DNA of 64,000 nt from Yamagishiella unicocca (taxonomy: Eukaryota > Chlorophyta > Chlorophyceae > Chlamydomonadales > Volvocaceae), in contig BDSL01000011.1 in the NCBI GenBank assembly GCA_003116995.1, positions 682,001 through 746,000 on the forward strand, read 5' to 3'. The position numbers were made by a program, and so were the translations under genes. The notes beneath the pieces were generated by a model, which saw only the letters and a list, made by a program, of their open reading frames with translations, had not been told where the DNA came from and made no database searches. Position 1 is the first letter of the stretch. Every line of letters begins with the position of its first letter. Positions 1 through 9,837 of the stretch are shown here, piece after piece.

Positions 1-11
1 TGTACCCGCAG

Positions 12-263
12 GTGGTGTCAGGGCCCGATGTGGGGGTTCCACAGCCCGATGTGGCGGTTGAGGTGGAGGCCGTTCTGACGCCGTCCCCCCTGGCGGAGTC
101 GCTGGCGGAGGAGGCGACCACCGCTGCGAGTGCCAAGGCCGTACAGGTGCAGCAGGCGGCGGAGCAGGTGCGGCTCTTCCTGGGCGCTGGGGAGCGTGAC
201 GGGAAGGGGCTGGGCAGGGACGAGGGCGGAGGCGAGAGGGTGACAGGGTGTGCGTGCACTTAG
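12..263 (+). CDS. Exon of uncertain gene (possible upstream exon of the RF3 gene)
   Basis: An open frame follows a good splice acceptor (CCCGCAG ending at 11) and runs to TAG at 261-263. The peptide is acidic and Ala/Glu/Val-rich with no recognisable domain. Two readings are possible. It may be the last exon of a gene that starts before the window; TGTAA, the usual algal polyadenylation signal, occurs near 350 and 424. Alternatively it ends at the in-phase donor after 167 (GAGCAG then GTGCGG) and joins the RF3 exon at 1118, which starts in the same phase; the composition would suit a linker after a transit peptide. The second reading seems slightly more likely because no other 5' exon for RF3 was found, but this is inference. 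Confidence 0.45.
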   Translation: MVSGPDVGVPQPDVAVEVEAVLTPSPLAESLAEEATTAASAKAVQVQQAAEQVRLFLGAGERDGKGLGRDEGGGERVTGCACT

Positions 264-1117
264 CAGGGGGCCGGCCGGGTGGGGCCGCCTGGGTGTTTGA
301 CCCCAGTGGTCGGCACAGGGCCACGGCAGGAGACCCGTAGGCCGGCAGTGTAAGGTAAAACCGATTGGGGAACGTTTGATACAATCATCTGGAATTGCAC
401 GCTGGGAAACTTGATCTAGATGTGTAAATCCGGTGGCCGGCTGGTATTACTAGACGGACTCCAACGAGAACCGCGAGGGTTTAGCGAAACGTTTTGGGAC
501 CCCGTTTGGCGGTGAACTTGGTGTGGTGGCTGGACATGCTAGAGCGAGGCTTGGTGAAGCCCCGACCCCCCTGAGCCTGGATACAGATCGTTACCGTGTT
601 GATGAAGTAAGGTATCAGGCTTGGCCAGCCAGCGTCCGCGGCAGGATGCTGAAGTCGCGCCGCGCCGCCCTGGGGGCCGGATCGCGTGATGGCACAGGCG
701 GGCACCCGCATGCTCACAGATGAGGACGCAAGGGTGCGGGCGTGCCGCAAGCAGAAGTCCATCCCGACCCAGCCGTGGAACTCACCTGGCCAGCACCCAG
801 GACGGGCAGCAATGGCGGCTCGGCACAGGGGCAGAATTGCGGTGTTAAGGCACGGTGGTTGACGACCAGATCGGCGGGCGGGCCCGTTTTGCCGGTACCT
901 AAATAAAGCCATAAGCCAGCTGAGCATGTTGCTCACATTATGGGACATGCGTGTGCCCTGAAACACACGCGCCCTAACACACACCCTATAACACACGTTT
1001 GCCCTAAAACACACGCGCCCTAAAACACACGCGCCCTAAAACGCACGCGCCCTAAAACGCACGCGCCCTAACGCGCATTTGAACCCCGTGCCACTCCCAA
1101 TCGCGCCGCGTGTGCAG
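264..1117. other. Intron or intergenic stretch before RF3
   Basis: No exon can be supported here. If the exon at 12-167 belongs to RF3 this is an unusually long intron, otherwise it is an intergenic region that should hold the RF3 start. TGTAA occurs near 350 and 424. The right end is the 16-bp repeat at about 957-1075, followed by a splice acceptor (GTGTGCAG ending at 1117). Confidence 0.4.
957..1075. repeat. 16-bp tandem repeat
   Basis: The unit CCCTAAAACACACGCG is repeated at exact 16-bp spacing (starts 1002, 1018, 1034, 1050, 1066), with degenerate copies to the left. It ends about 40 bp before the acceptor of the RF3 exon at 1118. Confidence 0.85.
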
Positions 1118-4100
1118 GCTGCCGCCGCCCTGACTGCGGAAATCCTGGAGCGGGAGGTCGACAGGCGGCGCAACTTCGCCATCATCTCACACCCCGACGC
1201 GGGAAAGACAACGATGGTGGGTGGAGGGAATCGAACCCTTCGAGGGGCCCAGCGTCGTCGGTGGGCGGATTTAGGGTTTAGGGTTCTTAGGGTTTGGTCA
1301 TGGTCGAGGGACTGCGGGATTGCCGTCTCTCGGCGCATCCGTTGCAGTTACTGCCGCGGCTCCTACCGCGGCTGCTACCGCCGCTGCTACCGTGCCCCCA
1401 TGCCATCAGCCGAGCATCACAGCCCCCGTCCTCCAAACAAGTGTACCGAACGTTCCTTATCGGGCTAATTTTGGTTTCCCTCTCGAATCACCCTCCGTCG
1501 GGCTCCACAGACCGAGAAGCTGCTGCTGTATGGAGGGGCCATCCACGAAGCCGGCGAGGTCAAGGCGCGAAGGTGCGAGGTTGATGTTCTTCGAACGCAG
1601 CAGCCGGCAAGGTGGTTCCGTACTGCCTGCCGTCGCCGTTTCCCCTGTCGCTCCTCAAACCTCACACTCCACATACCGGCCCCTTTTTCTGGCGTCCCCG
1701 TCCGGCCCCAATTATCATTGCTGCCGTACCTTCGTACTCTCCCTGCCGTACCTTCGTACTCTCCCTGCCGTACCAGATCGTCCCGCTCCGCCACGTCCGA
1801 CTGGATGGAGCTGGAGAAGCAGCGCGGCATCTCGATCACCTCCACCGCCCTCACCTTCGAGTACAACGGCTGCCAGCTGAACCTTCTGGACACACCCGGT
1901 CACCAGGTGGGCGGCGGGAGGGGGCCAGGGGCCAGCGCGGAAGGAAGCCGAGAGCGGGAAGCGAGATTGGCTGTGCTGGTGTCCCCCGCCCGCCCTCCTA
2001 CCTCCACGCAACCCCAACCCCACTTCCCTCATCTTGCCGCACTTCGACACTCGCTCGTGCCCTCCCGTCTTCCCGACCCTAGGACTTCTCCGAGGACACG
2101 TACCGTACCCTGGCCGCGGCCGACAACGCCGTACTGCTGGTGGACGGTGCCAAGGGTATCGAGCCGCAGACCCGCAAGCTGTTCGCTGTGGCTCGCCTGA
2201 GGGGGCTGCCCGTGTTCACCTTCGTCAACAAGATGGACAGGTGCGCCAAAACAGGCAACCCATGTCCGCAGTCCGCGTCATATGGTAGTATGCTGGGCAA
2301 AGCACGCGCACGGCGGTTGCGGCCTCATGTAAGGACGCTAGCAGTCGACCCTTTTCTCCAGATGCACGGACGCATCCCCCCTTCCTGTGGATTCACGGAT
2401 TCGGTTATAAACCCCTTCCTCTGATCAAGTACATGAAGTCTGTCCGGCATAGTAGTCCAATACGCATTACGAAGGCATCGCTTGCATCGTCCGGTGCATA
2501 TGTTTGTTCCACCGTCTCGCCACCATGTCCCCTCTCTTACAAATCAACCCTCCGCACAATGGTACCTGTCCTGCTGCCACCGTTGCCAGGCCGGCGCTCA
2601 ACGGGTTCGAGATTATTGAGCAGCTGGAGAAGGAGTTCGGACTGCAGGTGCAGTGACTGATACGGTTTATCTTTTGCATTGGTGAACGTATTGGAGAGCC
2701 TGGCACGCTAGGTGGCGCTTCGGTAGTTGCAGGAGGGCTGAAAGGGGTTGGGCCGAGAAGCGGAATACATGGCAGGCCTGCAAGTGTGATGCTAGACGAG
2801 GGGCGAGAGCTGCCGTACTCCAGGCATATGCGACGCGGACTGGAAGCTTCGTGCCGCCGAAGTGTTGCTGCGACGTCGATGCGCCTTGGTGCAAACCAAC
2901 CGCCACCAGCGCCCCGCCTGCCCTGCCGCCCGTACTCCACCATCCCCTTTTTCCATATTCCTCCTCCAAGTCATCTGCCCCTTTCTCTCTGATTGGATCC
3001 AGAGTTACCCCGTCAACTGGCCCATTGGATCCGGCGACCGCTTCGTCGGCGTCTACCACCGCCCTTCGCGAAAGGTACGGCTACCCTTAAACCCTAAACC
3101 CCTCCCCGTCTACCCCACCCATCGCCGCTCCGCGTCGGCATCCATGGCCGCACCCACCTTACGTGGAACCCTCTAGCTTCCCAGTCAACCCTCCAAATCT
3201 CGTCCTGACTCGTACTGCACAGGTCGTACTGTACGAGAAGCGCGGCCTGGTGGGTCGGAGCAAGGGCGCCACCAAGACGGAGTACGAGCTGGGGGACCCC
3301 GAGCTGCAGCAGCTGGTGGAGGCGGACCTGTGGGAGCAGCTAATGGAGGACGTGGAGCTGTTGGAGGTCAGGGGGGGGGTTCGAGGAAGACCCGTGGATG
3401 CCAGAAAAAAACGAGGGGGGGGTCAGGGAGGGGGGTGAGAGGGGAGGAAGGGGGCAGCAATGAGGTACGAAGCGCGCCGTGCGTTGATGGCGTGCCCCTC
3501 ACTGCGCGTCATCATTGGCCTGGCTGGGTGACTAAATGCCAATCCGCCTCTATCCCTCTGGCCGCTGGCCCAACCAAGGACTCCTCTGGCCGCTGGCCCA
3601 ACCAAGGACTCCTCTGGCCGCGCCTGACCTATCCTGCTGTTCGCTAGCGAGCTGCACCCACGCTAGTCAGGTTCCGGCACACGTTTTCTCTCCTTTGCCC
3701 GTTACTTACCTCGCCGCCTTCTCGCCCCGCGCCCCGCGCACCTCCAACTTCGCCTCCAATTCCGCAGGTCCTAGGTGACGAGCTGGATATGGATGGCGTG
3801 ATGGCTGGCAAGGTGGGGCGGGGCGAGGTAGCGTTGAAACACGCATCGTGGGGCGGGGCGGCTGTGACGGCCGGCTGGTGGTCGGGCGGGTGGGAGGAGG
3901 GTGGACTCCGGGTGGAGAGGCCAGCAGCAGAGGGGCCATGAAGGGGCGCGTGGGTGGGGCCGCCAGGATCCATGGATCGGTGGCAACTAGGTTGCGCTGT
4001 GTGGCAGCGATCAGGAGGTCGGCCAGAGGACCTGTGCGGTTGATGCAAATTGGCCCTATGTGGACCGTGCTCCTGGTGCCCTGACGAGGTCCGCCTCCTG

Positions 4101-7100
4101 CCGTTCGACCCGTGGGACGCCGCGGCTGCCCCCTGCCCCGCCGGCTCGTGTTTTGTCTGCTTTCTCCTCCTATGTCCCCCTGTTCACGAGCTTCCTCGAG
4201 CCACCAACGCCCCGCAAATACAAACGAGCGCCCCAAACGTTTCCTCGTCAACTTACTGTTCTTGTGCGCCGACCTACGGGCTTCCCCTCAACTCCCCGCA
4301 GGTGACCCCCGTGTTCTTCGGCTCAGCGATGAACAACTTCGGTGTGGAGCTGTTTCTGCAGGTGGTGTGGGGGGCCGGGCGTGGTTGTCGGTTTGGCTAG
4401 ACGATACTTTAGGGGTTACAAAAAATGCTGAGTGAAGTTCTGGTCGGTTGTCAGACCCGAAGCTTGTTCGGATGCCCTGACGCAATCAGAATTTCTTTCC
4501 CTTCCCATCTGAACTCGCTCTGCCTCCGTCCCTCCCTGTCCATTCTCCCGCCCAGACCTTTATCCAGCAAGCCGCCAAGCCGGGTGAGACGGAAGACATT
4601 TAGACGGAAGACATTTCCTATTTTCCGTGGGCCCCCTGCGCCGCCCTGCCTCACACGTAACGGGCGCACCCGACCACCTGCGGCGGGTCACTTGTATGCC
4701 TGATGCTGAACTCAGCTGCCCACATTTGCCTCACGTTTCCCTCAGGTGCCGCCAAGACCCGCAGCGGTGTGGTGGTAGCGCCAACCTCCCCCAACTTCAC
4801 CGGCCTGGTCTTCAAGCTGCAGGTGGGTCACGCAAGGAGGGTGAACGGTGACGGTGGCGGTGACGGCGGTGATGGGTGACGGTAGTGGTAATGATGGTGA
4901 TGGTGAGATGACGATGATGATGGTGGTGGTGGTGGTGGTGGTGGTGGTGGTGGTGGGTGGGGCCATTTGTTGCAGCTCACCGCAACCCCACGGACATCAT
5001 AATAACCGCAAACTTCCAACTGACAGGCGAACATGGACCCCAAGCACCGCGACAAGGTGGCCTTCGTGCGCGTCGTGTCGGGTAGGTGGTTGGGCGTTGG
5101 GAGGTCGAGTTGGATGGCCAGGGCCAGGTTTGTTGACGTAGATTGGTGGCCGCACCCAAGTAATGGGAACGTCGGGTTGGATGGCCAGGGCCAGGTTTGT
5201 TGACGTAGATTGGTGGCCGCACCCAAGTAATGGGAACCCTTCCCTGGATCTAGCCTTCCGGCCCCCCGCTGCCGCCGCTGCCCCTTACCTTCCGCTCCTT
5301 GCCTTACCCGGCGACGCCCGTCTGACCGGGCCGCAGGAAAGTTCGAGAAGGGCATGAAGGTCCGAGTGGCCCGCTCCGGTCGTACCGTGACCTTGGCGGC
5401 ACCCCAGCGCATGTTCGCCAATGAGAGGCAGACGGTACAAGAGGGTTTCGCGGGTGAGCATGGAACGATTAAGTTTTACGATTACGATTTCAAAAACTCT
5501 TAGGGTTTTCAAGTTTTCAAGTTTTAGGGTCTTACGATGTAGGGTTTTTAAAGGGGGGCATGGGGCACGGGATCGAACGCGGGATCGGAGGGGGGGGCTG
5601 GGCGCCGGGGGCGATTGGGATGTTGTTGTTGGCGGCGGCCTAAGGCAGCGGGCCGTCGATAAGGCAGGACCGTCTGAGGTTGGGTTCGGCCTCTCCTCCC
5701 CTACCTGCACACGCCTTATGCCCGCGGCTACGCAGCCATGTTAACATGCGCCCATCTGCTCTTCCTTTACTTGCGCGACACACGACTACGGTATCCACCT
5801 ATCACCTTGGCGCGACGTGCATCTTGCGGCGACTACGCAGGTGACGTCATTGGCCTGACCAACCCCGGCGCCTTCGCCATCGGTGACACGCTCGTCACGG
5901 GTCCAACGCTAGCCTTCCCGCCCATCCCCACCTTCTCGCCCGAGCTGTTCGCCTACCTGCGCTGCCCGCCTAACCAGAAGAAGCCCTTCCTCAAGGGCGT
6001 GGAGGGTGGGTGGTCTTGGAGGGTGGGTGGTCTTGGAGGGTGGGTGGTCTTGGAGGGTGGGTGGTCTTGGAGGGTGGGTGGTCTTGGAAGGGTGGGTGGT
6101 CTTGGAGGGTGGGTGGTCAGCAGCAGGGGTGCAGAGGGGCAGGGTTCAGTCCACACTTCAATGCGCGGGCGGATCTGCGCAGCACGTGACGTGCACTAGT
6201 TGTACCAACAACTGCTTCGCGCTTCGCGATAGATCCTCTCCATACAGCCCTTCCATACAGCCCTTCCATACAGCCCTTCCATACAGCCCTTCCATACATC
6301 CAGTGGGGTGCGGATGGGGAACCGCTGAAGTGTAACCCGCTGGCCTCCGACCCGGCAGGCCTACTGGGCGAGGGCGCCGTACAAGTGTTGTACAACACCG
6401 ACCAGTACATCACTGACCCCGTGCTGGCGGCCGTTGGCCAGCTGCAGTTTGAGGTCGTGCAGTACCGAATGAAGGTGCGTACGTACGTACGTACGGGTCC
6501 GATCCCGGGTCCGGGTCGGGTATCTGCCCGCCGTACATGCGTGATGGTGGCGGCAGCCGCGCGGATCCTTGCGAGTGATATGTCTCTTCCTACCTATACC
6601 TACCAAACGGATGAGCGAAGCTAGGTGCAGCAGACAGGCCCGGGGAGCATATTGTGGATCGGGTCGCAGCAATGTGGCAATCCAAGTGCACATGCTATAA
6701 GAAGCTGCCCTTCTGTCTGCACCTCGAAGCGGGACCCGCCCGCTCGCCTTCAGCACATGCACATGCATGGACCGGCACGATCCATCTGCGACTCCGCGTG
6801 GCGCTGCCGCTCGCACTCGAATGTTGGTGATGCCCCCAGCTAGCGAATCCAACCGCGTCTGCAGCGGCTAGTGAAGCACCTCTTGCCATGCTGCGCCGTG
6901 GTGTCGCGCAGGACGAGTACGGCGTGGACACCACCCTGGAGCCACTGTCGTACTCGGTGGCGCGCTGGGTCACGGGCGGCTGGGAGGCGCTGGAGGGTGT
7001 GGGGCGGCTGTTCAACACGACCATCATGAAGGACCTGTACGACAGGCCTGTGTTGCTGTTCCGCAACGATTTCGCTCTGCAGCAGGTAGGGAGCCAGGGG

Positions 7101-7575
7101 CGGGTGCCGGGCACCCGGTGGTCTAGTGTTTTTATTTAGATTCAGGTCGCGGCGGTGGCACTCGATGATCGGTGTTGGCGAGATGGCTCAGAGTAGATAG
7201 GCCACGGAGAGCGCGCGGCGGCGATCGGAAGGTGGGCATCGGCCGCCGCCCACGCCGCTCCCCCGTAACACCTTCCCCGCTTCAAAAAACCCCGCTTCAA
7301 CCTCTTTTGTGGACGGCGTCTGACTTTCTCCTGGTCCCCTTCACGCTCGGCGGGCCCGGTATCTATGACCGCCATCAGCTGCCGGTGAAAAGCTGATGAG
7401 CAACCTATTCGTGTGCCCAGCCACGAGTTTTCCTCTCATTCACCCCATAAGAAGATGACGCAGCAACCCCCCTCCCTCTCCGCTCCACCCCGCCTGCCGG
7501 CGGTCCCAGGTCCTGGGTGAACATGCCAACAAACTGGGCGCTCTCAGCCCTTACGCTCTACCGCCCGACTTGTAA
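1118..7575 (+). CDS. prfC: Peptide chain release factor 3 (RF3/PrfC-like GTPase), probably plastid
   Basis: RF3 is a translational GTPase that removes RF1/RF2 from the ribosome after termination. Exons read: 1118-1216, 1511-1572, 1777-1906, 2083-2240, 2590-2647, 3003-3074, 3223-3366, 3768-3812, 4302-4361, 4556-4583, 4746-4822, 5027-5081, 5337-5453, 5841-6005, 6359-6474, 6912-7085, 7510-7575. They give about 541 aa ending in TAA, close to the 529 aa of the E. coli protein. The GTPase motifs are all present: P-loop [10 protein letters not shown], switch I region [18 protein letters not shown] (split by an intron after the Q), NKMDR and FFGSA. Family-specific stretches include [28 protein letters not shown] and [10 protein letters not shown] near the C-terminus. 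The start and any transit peptide are unresolved; the exon at 12-167 may supply the upstream part. Plastid rather than mitochondrial location is inferred from the bacterial-type sequence. The TAA stop is embedded in TGTAA. Confidence 0.93.
1721..1776. repeat. 22-bp tandem repeat at a splice acceptor (RF3 intron 2)
   Basis: Three copies of a unit containing GCCGTACCTTCGTACTCTCC start at 1723, 1745 and 1767. The last copy is cut short and changes into CCGTACCAG, the acceptor of the exon at 1777. The pyrimidine-rich tract of this intron is therefore itself repeated. Confidence 0.8.
4913..4956. repeat. GAT/GGT microsatellite in RF3 intron
   Basis: An uninterrupted (GGT)n run follows GATGATGAT in the intron between the exons ending at 4822 and starting at 5027. 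It is non-coding. Confidence 0.85.
5110..5239. repeat. Direct duplication of about 63 bp in RF3 intron
   Basis: The segment that starts TTGGATGGCCAGGGCCAGGT and runs to the GGGAAC after CACCCAAGTAAT occurs twice, starting at 5110 and 5177, with no obvious differences. It lies wholly within the intron 5082-5336, so it looks like a recent tandem duplication. Confidence 0.85.
6001..6117. repeat. 17-bp minisatellite that copies the RF3 5' splice site
   Basis: The donor of the exon ending at 6005 reads GGAGG then GTGGGTGG. That string is repeated seven times, with GTGGGTGG at 6006, 6023, 6040, 6057, 6074, 6092 and 6109. Each copy is a possible donor in the same local context. The first is the one that keeps the protein in frame with the next exon (6359). 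Confidence 0.85.
6241..6297. repeat. 13-bp tandem repeat in RF3 intron
   Basis: The unit CATACAGCCCTTC occurs at 6241, 6254, 6267, 6280 and, truncated, 6293. It lies in the same intron as the 17-bp donor repeat. Confidence 0.85.
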
Positions 7576-9837
7576 GTTCACATCATGGTGCTCAGTTGCG
7601 TGCCGTATAAGCACCTCGAGCCCGGGGACTATGCCCGGCGGGCGGGTCGGGCGCAGCTGAGCGCTCAGCTACCAGTCGCGAAGGGCCGAGGAGGCGCTTG
7701 CTTAACGACATTGGTTACTTTAGTGCCGGAATGACGATCATCATCCTGTGGGGCCCTATGTACCTGCCGGAAAATTGCACGTCTTAGAGTTTAAACCGTG
7801 CATGCTTCATTGATTTGGAGCATCTCGCTTATATGTCACCGTGCGGTGGCTCGTCCAGTGCTCAATCTGTGTCCAGTAGCGGTTATCGTGGTGCAAGGCA
7901 ATAACGAGGTAGTTACATTCAGTTATTGGCCGTTTAGGACGCAGGTGGGGCCACCGGTTCATGGCGGTCACATCGGTCGCGGCGATTTATCTATGCAGAT
8001 GTAACGGAGCCCTTCATGTGCCCCGTTAAAGGCATTTCCGGCAGCAGGCTTTTGTTCGTGGTATGAGAGGACACCCGTGGGTGGGTGGCTGGGTTTGTCC
8101 ATTTCTAGGTTATGTATTCGTTGTGCACGCATGCGGGACGGGCGAGATTGTACGATTAGGTACACGAGTGGGCTTTTGGAGGACCGATGGAGAGGGTATT
8201 GCCACTGCTGCTGAGGGTGGGACGGCGGGCGACGATCGACGGATGGCCGGGAGGGGGGAAGTGTAGGGGAGCGAGCAGATGATGACCCCATGATGGTGAT
8301 CTCCGTCGTACTGGGCGGCTGTGGCGGCAGGCGTGCTAGGTCGGGGGCTGGTGGAAGTGACAGCGCCCAGCCCTACACGCACGTGTTGTTGTAACGGTTA
8401 CAGTGGGTTACAGTGGGTTACAGTGGATTACAGTGGGTTACAGTGGGCACGTAGTATTGTGTATGGCCAATGCCCAGATCTGAAAACGGATCCGGGTGCC
8501 GTAGCTGCTGGTGCCCTTGCGGCCAGACAGCAAGTGTCAGCCTGCTGGAGGGGGGTCGTTGTTAAAAGATGAAATACACCATTATCAGAGTTTCGCAAAT
8601 CATGTAACGCAAGTGTGGGGCTCCTCAGGGTTATTATTTGGACGGACTATGCAAGAAGTAAGAACATGTATGGGACTCTTTGAGGTTATTTATTGCTCAT
8701 TACTGCCGTATCGCGTTACAGCAGAAGAAGGGGTCGAATGGCCAGCACTCAGATCCCAGCCACCCGGTGTAGAGGCCAGCACTCAGATCCCAGCCACCGC
8801 CTTCGGAGACACAGAATCCAGAAGATAACAGAAAGACGCACGCCCCTGACACCCACCCATATTGAGATTGCACTAGTGGCCGACAGTGATGACAGTCACC
8901 ACATTGCACCCCGCGCCTGAACACACGGCAAACACGCCATGCAAGGCGACAAGAAACGAACGCCCCGAAAGGCGAGCATAATCAGGAGGGCATAATGGGA
9001 CTTCGCCATGGCCATTTACACTACATTAGAAAGCCGACCCCGAACAATTTGCAAGAGCGTTGGCCCCGCGACCCTATCACGTATTGATATCTAAAGTTAG
9101 CACGAATACGTCCAATATCGACTTCTCTTCGTTAACGTTGCTATCGGAAATCCATTCGACCAATCCCGCGGTTTGTCATCCCTGCTGTCCTGCAAATGAA
9201 GGTTCTCTACTGTTGGCACGGTATGTCCCTAAAGCATGATGTTATTTAGTTCATTCAATATCTATATCTACCTAATATAGCATTGCACGCCTGTTGCCAG
9301 CACTGAAACGAGTAGATATACACCGGTATGAGCTGACCACACGTTCTTGGAACGTAAACCCAACTATCTTCATACACGTATGGATGCGGGCGGCGTGGAT
9401 ATGGCCAAAGAATGGGAGCTGATTTTGCCGCTGCGCGTAAGCCGTGGGGCAATACCACGTGTTGCCGGGCACGTTGTAAATGCCGCAGCCCTTTCAACCC
9501 GTTGGAAATTGACGGTCAGTGCTTCTCTCTGGGGATTTCCTTGCCGCTCGCTCTTCAACGACCTCAAAAACGCTCTTCAACGGCCTCAGAAAGCAGTTTG
9601 GCACTCTCTTCTGCCATCGGTAAGTTGGCTGCCTTGCCACATCTCCAGAAGGGACGCTGATTCACCAAAGATGAGCAGCCGCCATAAGCTCCCAGGCAGC
9701 TATGCGCGGGGGTGCAATCCGCGGGGGTCTTTAGGCGCCACAGCACATACCAGTAGGTTCGGCTTGATGTGAGGTGAGGAATAGAGTGCTATGGGTGCAT
9801 CGCCCTCGGGGCATAAGACCTAACGGACAAAAGCACG
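7576..9837. other. Intergenic region, no gene seen
   Basis: This 2.3-kb stretch lies between the RF3 stop and the start of the first SPL1-like membrane protein gene. It has lower GC than its neighbours and no exon with a recognisable peptide and splice sites. TGTAA near 8000 may be a polyadenylation signal for RF3. Short repeats occur at 8396-8448, and a partial duplication containing CCAGCACTCAGATCCCAGCC lies near 8740-8800. It should also hold the promoter of the next gene; no clear element was seen. Confidence 0.6.
8396..8448. repeat. 11-bp tandem repeat
   Basis: Five copies of TTACAGTGGGT, one with an A in place of a G. A related GGCCCACTGTAAC pair in the opposite sense occurs near 16206-16235. 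Confidence 0.75.

Noticed and set aside
1217..1250. tRNA T-arm-like sequence (AGGGTTCGATTCCCT on the minus strand)
   Set aside because: No anticodon arm, D arm or acceptor pairing could be found next to it. It lies inside an RF3 intron.
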